Source of the DNA: RYN-230 sp963770545
Lineage (GTDB): Bacteria > Actinomycetota > Actinomycetes > Streptosporangiales > Streptosporangiaceae
Length of the DNA stretch: 64,000 nucleotides
Assembly: GCA_963770545.1 (NCBI GenBank)
Contig: CAVYQF010000011.1
Coordinates: 434,001-498,000 of the forward strand
Direction: 5' to 3'
Part shown: in pieces, positions 50,661 through 58,844 of the stretch
How positions within the stretch are numbered: position 1 is the first letter of the stretch
Layout: each line of letters begins with the position of its first letter
Translations under genes and position numbers: made by a program
Notes under the pieces: generated by a model
Database searches by the model: none
The model's input: only the letters and a program-made list of their open reading frames with translations
What the model was told of the DNA's origin: nothing

Positions 50661-51800
50661 GTGGCAGGCACACCGCCCGGACGGCCCGAGCCGCAAGGGT
50701 CAGGCCCCGGTCTGAGGATCGCGCGGCCCTTCGGGATACCCGTGTACATCTCCCCGTACTGGTTCCTGATCGCGGGGCTGTTCGTCTTCCTCTACGGGAA
50801 CAGCGCGGCCCTGGCGGGCTCAAGCGAGGTCCGCTACGTGGTGGCCGCCGCCTTTGTGGTGCTCTTGTGGGTGTCCGTCCTGATCCACGAGCTGAGCCAC
50901 TCCCTGGTCGCCCGCGGGTTCGGGCTGCCGGTCCGCCGGATCCTGCTGTACCCGCTGGGCGGGTTCTCCGAGATCGAGCAGGAGCCCCCTACTCCCGGGC
51001 GTGAGTTCCTGGTCTCGGCGGCCGGCCCGGTGCTGTCGCTCGTCCTGGCCGCGCTGGGTTATGTGGTCCTGCTGGTCACCCACCTGGGTGGCCTGCCCGG
51101 ACTGCTCATCCAGCAACTGGTCTGGGCCAACCTGCTGGTCGGGGTGTTCAACCTGCTGCCCGGGCTGCCGCTGGACGGCGGGCGGATGCTTCGCGCCGGG
51201 GTGTGGAAGGCCAGCGGCAGGCCCGTCACGGCGACCATCGTCGCGGCCTGGGCCGGACGCGTGCTCGCGGTGGCCGTCCTGGTGGTACCGATAGCGCTGC
51301 TCCTCGCGGCGGGTGACCAGCTCCAGATCATCGATGTGGTGTGGTTCGGCGTCATCGCTGCCTTCATGTGGACCGGTGCCAGCCAGTCGCTGAAGGTCAC
51401 CCGGGTACGCGAGCGGCTGCCTGGCCTGCAGGCCAGGACGCTGGCCCGGCGGGCTATCCCGATTCCGGCCAGCCTCCCGCTGGCTGAGGCGATCCGGCGG
51501 GCGGACGCCGCCGGGGCCCGCGCGCTCGTTATCGTCGATCACGACGACAAGCCGATAGCGATCGTAAACGAGAGCGCGGTGATGGCCACCCCGCCTCAGC
51601 GCAGGCCATGGGTCAACGCCGGCTCGCTGGCCCGGACCATCGACTCTGGCCTGGTGCTGCCCGCGGACCTGTCCGGGATGGATCTGCTGGAGGCGGTCCG
51701 CCGCGCGCCGGCCACCGAGTACCTGCTGGTCGAGCCGTCAGGGCAGGTCTACGGTGTGCTGTCGGCCAGCGACCTTGACCACGCGTTCGCCGGTGTGTAG
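50661..51800 (+). CDS. Site-2 protease-type M50 metallopeptidase with CBS region
   Basis: Intramembrane zinc protease of 379 residues. The zinc motif is H76-E77-xx-H80 (LIHELSHS), and the third ligand lies in NLLPGLPLDGGRM. Six membrane segments fill the first 240 residues. The C-terminal 120 residues resemble a pair of CBS motifs, an energy- or nucleotide-sensing domain (LAEAIRRADAAGARALVIVD, VYGVLSASDL). Such proteases cleave membrane-bound regulators; the target is unknown. It starts leaderless at GTG. Confidence 0.9.
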   Translation: MAGTPPGRPEPQGSGPGLRIARPFGIPVYISPYWFLIAGLFVFLYGNSAALAGSSEVRYVVAAAFVVLLWVSVLIHELSHSLVARGFGLPVRRILLYPLGGFSEIEQEPPTPGREFLVSAAGPVLSLVLAALGYVVLLVTHLGGLPGLLIQQLVWANLLVGVFNLLPGLPLDGGRMLRAGVWKASGRPVTATIVAAWAGRVLAVAVLVVPIALLLAAGDQLQIIDVVWFGVIAAFMWTGASQSLKVTRVRERLPGLQARTLARRAIPIPASLPLAEAIRRADAAGARALVIVDHDDKPIAIVNESAVMATPPQRRPWVNAGSLARTIDSGLVLPADLSGMDLLEAVRRAPATEYLLVEPSGQVYGVLSASDLDHAFAGV

Positions 51801-51877
51801 TTCATGGCCGTCGCCCTACGGGGCGCCGTCTGGCTCACCGCCGGCCCGTACACGGCCAGGGCACGCCGGGGCACGGC

Positions 51878-51883
51878 TACTCT
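51878..51883 (+). promoter_or_regulatory. Leaderless -10 hexamer TACTCT, trmI
   Basis: TACTCT ends 7 nt before the GTG at 51891, favouring that start over an ATG at 51804. Confidence 0.45.
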
Positions 51884-51890
51884 GGCGGGC

Positions 51891-52808
51891 GTGATCCGTC
51901 AGCGCCGCGGCCCGTTCGCCCCGGGAGACCAGGTACAGCTCACCGACCCTAAGGGCCGCAAGCACATGGTGCTCCTCGCGGAGGGACGCACGTTCCACAC
52001 CCACCGGGGCGGGCTGGCCCACGACGACCTCATCGGTGCCCCCGAGGGCACCGTGGTGAAATCCTCCGGCGGGACGCCCTACGTGGCGCTCCGGCCGCTG
52101 CTGGCCGACTTCACGCTGTCCATGGCCCGCGGCGCCGCCGTCGTCTACCCGAAGGACGCGGCGCAGATCATCGCGCTGGCCGACGTGTTCCCGGGGGCCC
52201 GGGTGCTGGAGGCGGGTGCGGGCTCGGGTGCGCTGTCCTGCTGGCTGCTGCGCAGCGTGGGGGAGGACGGGCTGCTGGTCTCCTACGAGCGGCGGGCGGA
52301 CTTCGCCGAGATCGCGCGGGACAACGTCGAGCGGTTCTTCGGCGGGCCGCACCCCGCCTGGCGGCTCCGGGTCGGGGACCTGATGGAGGTCACCGGCGAG
52401 CAGGCTAATGCTGACCTCGCCGCCGATCCGCAGGTCCCGGACGGTCCCCCCGGGCCTGCGGATAGTTTCGACCGGGTGGTACTGGACATGCTGGCGCCAT
52501 GGGAGTTTGCGCGCTTGGCAGCCGAGGTGCTCATCCCCGGCGGGTTGCTCTGCTGCTACGTCGCGACCGTCACCCAGCTGTCCCGGACGGTGGAATCGAT
52601 CCGGGAACAGTCCAGTTTCGACGAGCCGGCCGCCTGGGAGTCGATTGTCCGCGGCTGGCACGTTGACGGGCTGGCGGTGCGGCCGGAGCACCGGATGGTG
52701 GGCCACACCGGATTTCTCATCACGGCCCGGCGGCTCGCCGAGGGAATCACCGCACCACCGCGAAGGCGCAGGCCCGCGAAGGGTTCCCGGGAAGAGTCTG
52801 ATCAGTGA
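51891..52808 (+). CDS. trmI: tRNA (adenine-58-N1)-methyltransferase TrmI
   Basis: SAM-dependent enzyme that makes m1A58 in the T-loop of tRNA; 305 residues. The N-terminal beta-barrel (GDQVQLTDPKGRKH, TFHTHRGGLAHDDLIG) precedes a Rossmann domain with the SAM motif VLEAGAGSGALS, followed by VLDMLAPWEF and YVATVTQLSRTVE. The GTG at 51891 matches the usual N-terminus of the family and the leaderless hexamer. An in-frame ATG 87 bases earlier would add a tail of no known kind. It sits just before arc, as in mycobacteria. Confidence 0.93.
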   Translation: MIRQRRGPFAPGDQVQLTDPKGRKHMVLLAEGRTFHTHRGGLAHDDLIGAPEGTVVKSSGGTPYVALRPLLADFTLSMARGAAVVYPKDAAQIIALADVFPGARVLEAGAGSGALSCWLLRSVGEDGLLVSYERRADFAEIARDNVERFFGGPHPAWRLRVGDLMEVTGEQANADLAADPQVPDGPPGPADSFDRVVLDMLAPWEFARLAAEVLIPGGLLCCYVATVTQLSRTVESIREQSSFDEPAAWESIVRGWHVDGLAVRPEHRMVGHTGFLITARRLAEGITAPPRRRRPAKGSREESDQ

Positions 52809-52856
52809 GAATGTCAGCGGCAGGCGGCGCGAGGTTACGCCAGGGCCTCGGATAGG

Positions 52857-52862
52857 TAGGGT
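52857..52862 (+). promoter_or_regulatory. -10 hexamer TAGGGT before arc
   Basis: TAGGGT, 35 nt before the GTG of arc. Confidence 0.35.
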
Positions 52863-52897
52863 CTAAGTGAAGTCTGCTCTCGGAAGGGGGTGGGGGC

Positions 52898-54742
52898 GTG
52901 GCCACTCGGGATGAAGGATCGCGCACACCGCGGCACGATGATCAGGTTCAGGGCCTCACCACGCAGATCTCCTTCCTCGAGGAGGAGGTGGCAGTGCTGA
53001 GGCGGCGGCTGGCCGACTCGCCGAGGCATGTCCGCCTGCTCGAGGAGCGCCTGCGTGAGACCGAAGCCGGCCTGGCTTCGGTCACGGGCCAGAACGAGCG
53101 GCTGGCCGATACGCTCCGCGAAGCGCGCGACCAGATCGTGGCGCTCAAGGAGGAAGTCGACCGGCTGGCCCAGCCGCCGTCGGGGTTCGGCGTCTTCCTG
53201 GAGGCGTGCGAGGACGGCACCGCCGACGTGTTCACCGGTGGCCGGAAGATGCGCGTCAGCGTCAGCCCGACGGTCGAGCTCGAGAAGCTGCGGCCCGGTC
53301 AGGAAGTAGTGCTGAACGAGGCCCTCAACGTGGTCATTGCCCAGGGTTACGAGACCGTGGGCGAGGTCGTCATGCTCAAGGAACTCCTCGAGGACGGCGA
53401 CCGGGCCCTGGTCATCTCGCACGCCGACGAGGAGCGCGTCGTCCGGCTGGCCGAGCCGCTGCGCGACTCGCTCCTGCGTGCGGGCGACTCGCTGCTGCTC
53501 GAGCCGCGCTCCGGCTATGTCTACGAGCGCATCCCCAAGGCTGAGGTCGAGGAGCTCATCCTCGAGGAAGTGCCGGATATCACCTACTCCGATATCGGTG
53601 GCCTCAGCTCCCAGATCGTCCAGATCCGGGACGCGGTAGAGCTCCCGTACCTGCACGCCGACCTGTTCCGTGAGCACCAGCTGCGGCCCCCCAAGGGCGT
53701 GCTGCTCTACGGCCCGCCCGGGTGCGGCAAGACCCTGATCGCCAAGGCGGTCGCCAACTCCCTGGCCAAGCAGGTGGCCGCGAGGACCGCCGCCGCGCGG
53801 GCGGCGAGTGGCGAGCAGGCCTCCCCGGAGGATCCGGTCTCCGCCAAGGCCAGCCAGGCCCGCGACGGCCAGGCCAAGGAAGGCAAGAGCTTCTTCCTCA
53901 ACATCAAGGGCCCGGAGCTGCTGAACAAGTATGTCGGTGAGACCGAGCGGCACATCCGGCTGGTGTTCCAGCGGGCCCGGGAGAAGGCCAGCGAGGGCAT
54001 GCCGGTCATCGTGTTCTTCGACGAGATGGACTCGATCTTCCGCACCCGCGGATCCGGCGTCTCCAGCGACGTGGAGAACACGATCGTGCCCCAGCTGCTC
54101 AGCGAGATCGACGGCGTGGAGGGGCTGGAGAACGTCATCGTGATCGGTGCCTCCAACCGGGAGGACATGATCGACCCGGCCATCCTGCGACCCGGCCGGC
54201 TCGACGTGAAGATCAAGATCGAGCGCCCGGACGCTGAGGCGGCGAAGGACATCTTCTCCAAGTACGTGCTCACCGAGCTGCCGCTGCACCCCGACGACCT
54301 GGCCGAGCACGGGTCCTCCCGTGAGGCCACGGTGGACGCCATGATCCAGCGGGTCGTGGAACGCATGTACAGCGAGACGGAGGAGAACCGGTTCCTCGAG
54401 GTCACCTACGCCAACGGAGACAAGGAAGTCCTGTACTTCAAGGACTTCAACTCCGGGGCGATGATCGAGAACATCGTGGCCCGGGCCAAGAAGATGGCCA
54501 TCAAGGAGTTCCTCGACACGGGGCAGAAGGGCATGCGCATCGTCCACCTGCTCACCGCCTGCGTCAACGAGTTCAGCGAGAACGAGGACCTGCCGAACAC
54601 CACCAACCCGGACGACTGGGCCCGCATCTCCGGCAAGAAGGGCGAGCGGATCGTGTACATCCGGACCCTGGTTTCCGGCAAGCAGGGCACCGAGGCCGGG
54701 CGTTCCATCGACACCGTGGCCAATACCGGGCAGTACCTCTGA
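52898..54742 (+). CDS. arc: Proteasome-associated ATPase ARC/Mpa
   Basis: Hexameric AAA unfoldase that recognises Pup-tagged proteins and feeds them to the 20S proteasome; 614 residues. An N-terminal coiled coil (about 20-92) binds Pup, two OB-type beta domains follow (about 95-210), then the AAA domain with Walker A GPPGCGKT (272-279) and Walker B VIVFFDEMDS (370-379). The C-terminal GQYL opens the proteasome gate. An Ala-rich insert of about 38 residues (292-330) lies after the Walker A helix; the M. tuberculosis protein has only about a third of it. GTG start behind a G-rich ribosome site. Confidence 0.97.
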   Translation: MATRDEGSRTPRHDDQVQGLTTQISFLEEEVAVLRRRLADSPRHVRLLEERLRETEAGLASVTGQNERLADTLREARDQIVALKEEVDRLAQPPSGFGVFLEACEDGTADVFTGGRKMRVSVSPTVELEKLRPGQEVVLNEALNVVIAQGYETVGEVVMLKELLEDGDRALVISHADEERVVRLAEPLRDSLLRAGDSLLLEPRSGYVYERIPKAEVEELILEEVPDITYSDIGGLSSQIVQIRDAVELPYLHADLFREHQLRPPKGVLLYGPPGCGKTLIAKAVANSLAKQVAARTAAARAASGEQASPEDPVSAKASQARDGQAKEGKSFFLNIKGPELLNKYVGETERHIRLVFQRAREKASEGMPVIVFFDEMDSIFRTRGSGVSSDVENTIVPQLLSEIDGVEGLENVIVIGASNREDMIDPAILRPGRLDVKIKIERPDAEAAKDIFSKYVLTELPLHPDDLAEHGSSREATVDAMIQRVVERMYSETEENRFLEVTYANGDKEVLYFKDFNSGAMIENIVARAKKMAIKEFLDTGQKGMRIVHLLTACVNEFSENEDLPNTTNPDDWARISGKKGERIVYIRTLVSGKQGTEAGRSIDTVANTGQYL

Positions 54743-54846
54743 CCTGGGCAGGCGCGGTGGCGTGTCCCCCGGCCGGCCGGTCCGTCACTGGTATCGGGCC
54801 GGGCGTGTGCGGCGGGTCACCCGTCCCGGGCCCGGCCGGGCGGCAC

Positions 54847-54852
54847 TAGGCT
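54847..54852 (+). promoter_or_regulatory. Leaderless -10 hexamer TAGGCT, dop
   Basis: TAGGCT ends 7 nt before the dop ATG. Confidence 0.5.
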
Positions 54853-54859
54853 GCCTGAT

Positions 54860-56377
54860 ATGAGCGTGCGGCGGGTGATGGGAACCGAGACCGAGTACGG
54901 CATCTCGGTCCCCGGTCAGCCTGGGGCGAATGCCATGGTCACTTCCTCCCAGGTCGTCAACGCCTACCAGGCGGCCACCTCGGCTCGCGCCCGGCGGGCC
55001 CGGTGGGATTTCGAGGAGGAGAACCCGCTGCGGGACGCGCGCGGGTTCGATCTGGCCCGGGAGTCCGCGGACGCGACGCAGCTGACCGACGAGGACCTCG
55101 GCCTGGCCAACGTGATACTGACCAACGGGGCCCGGCTGTACGTGGACCACGCGCACCCGGAATACTCGGCGCCGGAGTGCACCAACCCGCTCGCCGCGGT
55201 CATCTGGGACAAGGCGGGGGAACGGGTCATGGCGGAGGCTGCCGCCCGGGCCGCCACCGTGCCGGGCAGCGCCCCGATCCAGCTCTACAAGAACAACACC
55301 GACAACAAGGGTGCCTCCTACGGCTGCCACGAGAATTACCTGATGCGCCGGGCGACGCCGTTCGCGGACATCGTCCGGCACCTCACCCCGTTCTTCGTGT
55401 CCAGGCAGGTGGTCTGCGGGGCCGGGCGGGTCGGCCTGGGCGCGGACGGCCGCGACGACGGCTTCCAGATCAGCCAGCGGGCCGACTTCTTCGAGGTCGA
55501 GGTGGGCCTGGAAACCACGCTGAAGCGGCCCATCATCAACACCCGGGATGAACCGCACGCGGACCCGGAGAAATACCGCCGGCTGCACGTGATCATCGGC
55601 GACGCCAACATGAGCGAGGTCAGCACCTACCTCAAGCTCGGCACCACCGCGCTGGTCCTGGCCATGATCGAGGACAAGTTCCTCGGGGGTGATCTGTCGG
55701 TCGAGTCACCGGTGGCCGAGCTCCGGGCCATCTCGCACGACCCCACCTGCCGCCATCAGCTCACGCTGCGGGACGGCCGGAAGATGACCGGGGTGCAGCT
55801 CCAGATGGAGTACCTGGAGCTGGCCCGCAAGTATACCGAGGACAAGTTCGGCTCCGATGTGGATGAGATGACCGCCGACGTGCTCACGCGGTGGGAATCC
55901 GTGCTCACCCGGCTGGCCGAGGACCCGATGCAGCTGTCCCGCGAGCTGGACTGGGTGGCCAAGCTGGAGCTGCTCGAGGGTTACCGGACCCGGGACGGCC
56001 TGGCCTGGGGGCACCCCCGGCTCCAGCTGGTGGACTTGCAGTACTCCGACGTCCGGCCGGACCGCGGCCTGTACAACCGGCTCGCCGCGCGAGGCCGGAT
56101 CACCCGCCTCGTCTCCGAGCAGGAGGTGATCGCGGCCATCGATTACCCGCCGGAGGACACCCGGGCCTACTTCCGGGGCCGCTGCCTGCAGCAGTACCCG
56201 GAGTCGGTCGCCGCGGCCTCCTGGGATTCAGTGATCTTCGACATCCCGGGGCGGGAATCGCTGCAGCGGGTGCCGACGCTGGAGCCGCTCCGCGGCACCA
56301 GGGCGCACGTGGGCGGCCTGCTGGACCGGAGCCGGACCGCCGCGGAGCTGGTGTCCGCGCTGACCGGCCAGAACTGA
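54860..56377 (+). CDS. dop: Pup deamidase/depupylase Dop
   Basis: Converts the C-terminal glutamine of Pup to glutamate and removes Pup from substrates; 505 residues. The glutamine-synthetase-like fold begins with GTETEYGIS (metal-binding glutamates). The catalytic D96 lies in RLYVDHAHPEYSAPEC. An insert of about 40 residues after the first strand (SQVVNAYQAATSARARRARW, the Dop loop) distinguishes it from PafA. KNNTDNKGASYGCHENY is shared by both families. It is leaderless. Confidence 0.97.
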   Translation: MSVRRVMGTETEYGISVPGQPGANAMVTSSQVVNAYQAATSARARRARWDFEEENPLRDARGFDLARESADATQLTDEDLGLANVILTNGARLYVDHAHPEYSAPECTNPLAAVIWDKAGERVMAEAAARAATVPGSAPIQLYKNNTDNKGASYGCHENYLMRRATPFADIVRHLTPFFVSRQVVCGAGRVGLGADGRDDGFQISQRADFFEVEVGLETTLKRPIINTRDEPHADPEKYRRLHVIIGDANMSEVSTYLKLGTTALVLAMIEDKFLGGDLSVESPVAELRAISHDPTCRHQLTLRDGRKMTGVQLQMEYLELARKYTEDKFGSDVDEMTADVLTRWESVLTRLAEDPMQLSRELDWVAKLELLEGYRTRDGLAWGHPRLQLVDLQYSDVRPDRGLYNRLAARGRITRLVSEQEVIAAIDYPPEDTRAYFRGRCLQQYPESVAAASWDSVIFDIPGRESLQRVPTLEPLRGTRAHVGGLLDRSRTAAELVSALTGQN

Positions 56378-56537
56378 CCCGTCCGGGTCCACCCGGGCGG
56401 CGCCGGAGCGTCTCTCTGCAGCCCCGTGATCACCCCACCGGCTGGCCGGGGACCGGGACCGGCCGATGCGGGCATTATTGAGCCGCCTGATCCCGATGCC
56501 CGATTTCAGGGTTGGACAGGCCATCCGCAGGCGAGGA

Positions 56538-56543
56538 TACGGT
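56538..56543 (+). promoter_or_regulatory. -10-like TACGGT before pup
   Basis: TACGGT, 38 nt before the pup start, with a CGGAGG ribosome site between. Confidence 0.3.
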
Positions 56544-56581
56544 TAAGCCGAGGATGACCCTGTAGCACGGAGGTTTCGGGC

Positions 56582-56791
56582 ATGGCGACGAAGGATACTG
56601 GCGGTCAGCGACAGACCTCTAAGCGCAGCGAGGAGACCGAGGAGGCGGAGCCGCAGGCATCGGGCGACGTCAAGGAGCGCCAGGAGAAGCTGGCCGACGA
56701 CGTGGACGCGATCCTGGACGAGATCGATGAGGTCCTCGAGGAGAACGCCGAGGAGTTCGTGCGGTCGTACGTGCAGAAGGGCGGCCAGTGA
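56582..56791 (+). CDS. pup: Prokaryotic ubiquitin-like protein Pup
   Basis: A 69-residue, largely disordered tag that is attached to lysines of target proteins. The C-terminal half has the coiled-coil DVDAILDEIDEVLEENAEEF that binds ARC, and the protein ends in KGGQ. The terminal Gln means that Dop must deamidate it before PafA can ligate it. ATG after CGGAGG. Confidence 0.97.
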   Translation: MATKDTGGQRQTSKRSEETEEAEPQASGDVKERQEKLADDVDAILDEIDEVLEENAEEFVRSYVQKGGQ

Positions 56792-56883
56792 CGGCGGCCG
56801 GCCGCGGGATGTACCAGGGCGGCGGTTCCCCCGGGTTCGCCCTGGGCTGACAAGCCGCACGCGTGGCGGGGGCCTGGCCGCAG

Positions 56884-56889
56884 TAAGGT
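56884..56889 (+). promoter_or_regulatory. -10 hexamer TAAGGT before prcB
   Basis: TAAGGT, 40 nt before the prcB GTG; a GGGAGG ribosome site is between. Confidence 0.35.
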
Positions 56890-56929
56890 CAGAGGTCAGG
56901 TAGCGGCGGACTAACCGGGAGGACTAGGC

Positions 56930-57850
56930 GTGAGTTCTGGCTTCTTTGCCGGAAGGTTCATTACGGCGTGCATGGACGCTGGCACATCGTCTTTCGCTGA
57001 TCTGGTGGCGGCGTGCGCACCAGAGACGCTGCCGGGCGCCGGGGCGGCCGCTGCCGCTCAGGCTGGCGGTGCGGCCGGGACCTCCGGGACCGCCGCCCAG
57101 GGCGCGACCGGGGCGGCCGGCGAGGGGGCGGGTCCTTACCTGCCGCACGGGACGACGATCGTGGCGGCCCGTTTCGATGGCGGCGTGGTGATGGCCGGTG
57201 ACCGCCGGTCCACGGCGGGCAACATGATTGCTCAGCGGGATATCGAGAAGGTGTTCCGCAGCGACGATTACTCCTGCGTCGGCATCGCGGGCGTCGCGGG
57301 GATCGGACTGGAACTGGTCCGGTTGTTCCAGCTGGAACTGGAGCACTACGAGAAGCTCGAGGGCCGGACGCTGTCCCTGGAGGGCAAGGCGAACCGGCTG
57401 TCCGCGTTCGTGCGGGGCAACCTGAGCGCGGCCATGCAGGGGCTGGTGGTCGTCCCGCTGTTCGCCGGCTACGACGAGGACGCCGGCCGGGGCCGGATCT
57501 TCAGCTACGACGTGGCCGGCGGCCGCTACGAAGAGCGCCCCTACCACTCGATCGGGTCCGGGTCGATATTCGCCAAGGGCTCGCTGAAGAAGCTCTACAC
57601 CGACAGCCTGTCCGACCGGGAAGTGGTCATGGCCTGCATGCAGGCGCTCTACGACGCGGCCGACGACGACTCAGCGACCGGCGGCCCCGACGTGGCGCGG
57701 CAGATCTACCCGGTGGTGGCGATCATCACCGCGGACGGGTTCCGCCGCCTGTCGGACGCCGAGTCCGGGGAGTACGCCCGGGCCGTGGTGGAGGACAGGT
57801 TGAGGGAGCCCTCGGGGCCGGTTGCCCCGCTGCCTCCCTTGACCCCGTAA
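56930..57850 (+). CDS. prcB: 20S proteasome beta subunit PrcB
   Basis: Catalytic subunit of the 20S core, 306 residues. The propeptide (74 residues, Ala/Gly-rich) ends in LPHG; self-cleavage would expose T75, the N-terminal nucleophile (TTIVAARFDGG). The catalytic Lys/Asp partners fall in MAGDRR and the downstream strands. The C-terminal tail has a Pro-rich end. GTG start. prcA follows after 82 bases. Confidence 0.97.
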   Translation: MSSGFFAGRFITACMDAGTSSFADLVAACAPETLPGAGAAAAAQAGGAAGTSGTAAQGATGAAGEGAGPYLPHGTTIVAARFDGGVVMAGDRRSTAGNMIAQRDIEKVFRSDDYSCVGIAGVAGIGLELVRLFQLELEHYEKLEGRTLSLEGKANRLSAFVRGNLSAAMQGLVVVPLFAGYDEDAGRGRIFSYDVAGGRYEERPYHSIGSGSIFAKGSLKKLYTDSLSDREVVMACMQALYDAADDDSATGGPDVARQIYPVVAIITADGFRRLSDAESGEYARAVVEDRLREPSGPVAPLPPLTP

Positions 57851-57932
57851 GCCGGCTGGCGGGGTTGACCCGCGTTCCCGCCTGACCAGCGCCATTCCAA
57901 GTAGCGCCGTTACGAGTAGGGGTAAAGCTGCG

Positions 57933-58727
57933 GTGAGTATGCCGTTCTACGTCTCGCCAGAACAGGCGATGAAAGATAAGGCGGATTACGCCCGTAAGGG
58001 CATCGCCCGCGGCCGCAGCGGGGTGGTGATCCAGTACGACGGGGGCATCCTGTTTGTAGCGCCGAACCCGTCCAGCGCGCTGCACAAGATCAGCGAGATC
58101 TACGATCGCATCGCGTTTGCGGCGGTGGGCCGGTACAACGAGTTCGAGAACCTGCGCAAGGCCGGGGTCCGGTACGCGGACTACACCGGGTATCAGTACG
58201 ACCGCAGTGACGTTACCGCGCGCGGCCTGGCCAACTGGTACGCGCAGATCCTCGGCCAGTTCTTCACCGAGAGCAACAAGCCGTTCGAGGTCGAACTGGT
58301 GGTGGCCGAGGTCGGCGAGTCACCGGCCGCCGACCAGATCTACCGGATCACGTTCGACGGCTCGGTAGCCGAGGAGCATGGCTTCGTGGCCATGGGCGGC
58401 CAGGCCGATCAGGTGGCGGCCGTGCTCAAGGACCACTACGCCGACGACCTCCCGCTCGTCCGGGCGCTGGGGGCCGCGATCGCCGGCCTGGCCGGCCAGG
58501 GCAACGGCGAGGGGACTGAGCTGGGTGCCAGCCAGCTGGAAGTGGGCATCCTGGCCCGGGACCGGGTGCACCGGACGTTCCGGCGGCTGACCGGCGCGCG
58601 GCTGGAGGTGTTGCTGGCCGAGGCGGCCAGCGCCGAGGGATCGGGCCCGGGCAGCCCGGCACCGGGTGCCGGGGAGGAGCCGCAGCCCGGCGAGGCCGCC
58701 AGCCCCGATGAAGGCGTGACTCCCTAG
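57933..58727 (+). CDS. prcA: 20S proteasome alpha subunit PrcA
   Basis: Structural subunit of the outer rings, 264 residues. The N-terminal gate segment MPFYVSPEQAMKDKADYARK and RGRSGVVIQYDGGILFVA are characteristic. A disordered Gly/Pro/Glu-rich tail of about 35 residues ends the chain. The start is GTG at 57933 or ATG at 57939; family members usually begin at the MPFYVSPEQ Met, so the second is quite possible. Confidence 0.96.
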   Translation: MSMPFYVSPEQAMKDKADYARKGIARGRSGVVIQYDGGILFVAPNPSSALHKISEIYDRIAFAAVGRYNEFENLRKAGVRYADYTGYQYDRSDVTARGLANWYAQILGQFFTESNKPFEVELVVAEVGESPAADQIYRITFDGSVAEEHGFVAMGGQADQVAAVLKDHYADDLPLVRALGAAIAGLAGQGNGEGTELGASQLEVGILARDRVHRTFRRLTGARLEVLLAEAASAEGSGPGSPAPGAGEEPQPGEAASPDEGVTP

Positions 58728-58799
58728 CCGCCCCATCCCTGACCGCCCAGCGCCATCGACTGCCGGAGCCGGGGCGATGGCCGAGCGCGATATGCGCGG

Positions 58800-58805
58800 T
58801 AGTGT
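58800..58805 (+). promoter_or_regulatory. -10-like TAGTGT before the aldehyde dehydrogenase
   Basis: TAGTGT, 39 nt before the GTG start, with a GGAGG site between. It suggests the gene has its own promoter and is not just carried by the prcBA transcript. Confidence 0.3.
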
Positions 58806-58844
58806 CGGAGATGACTGAGCGGTACGGATGACCCTGGAGGACGA

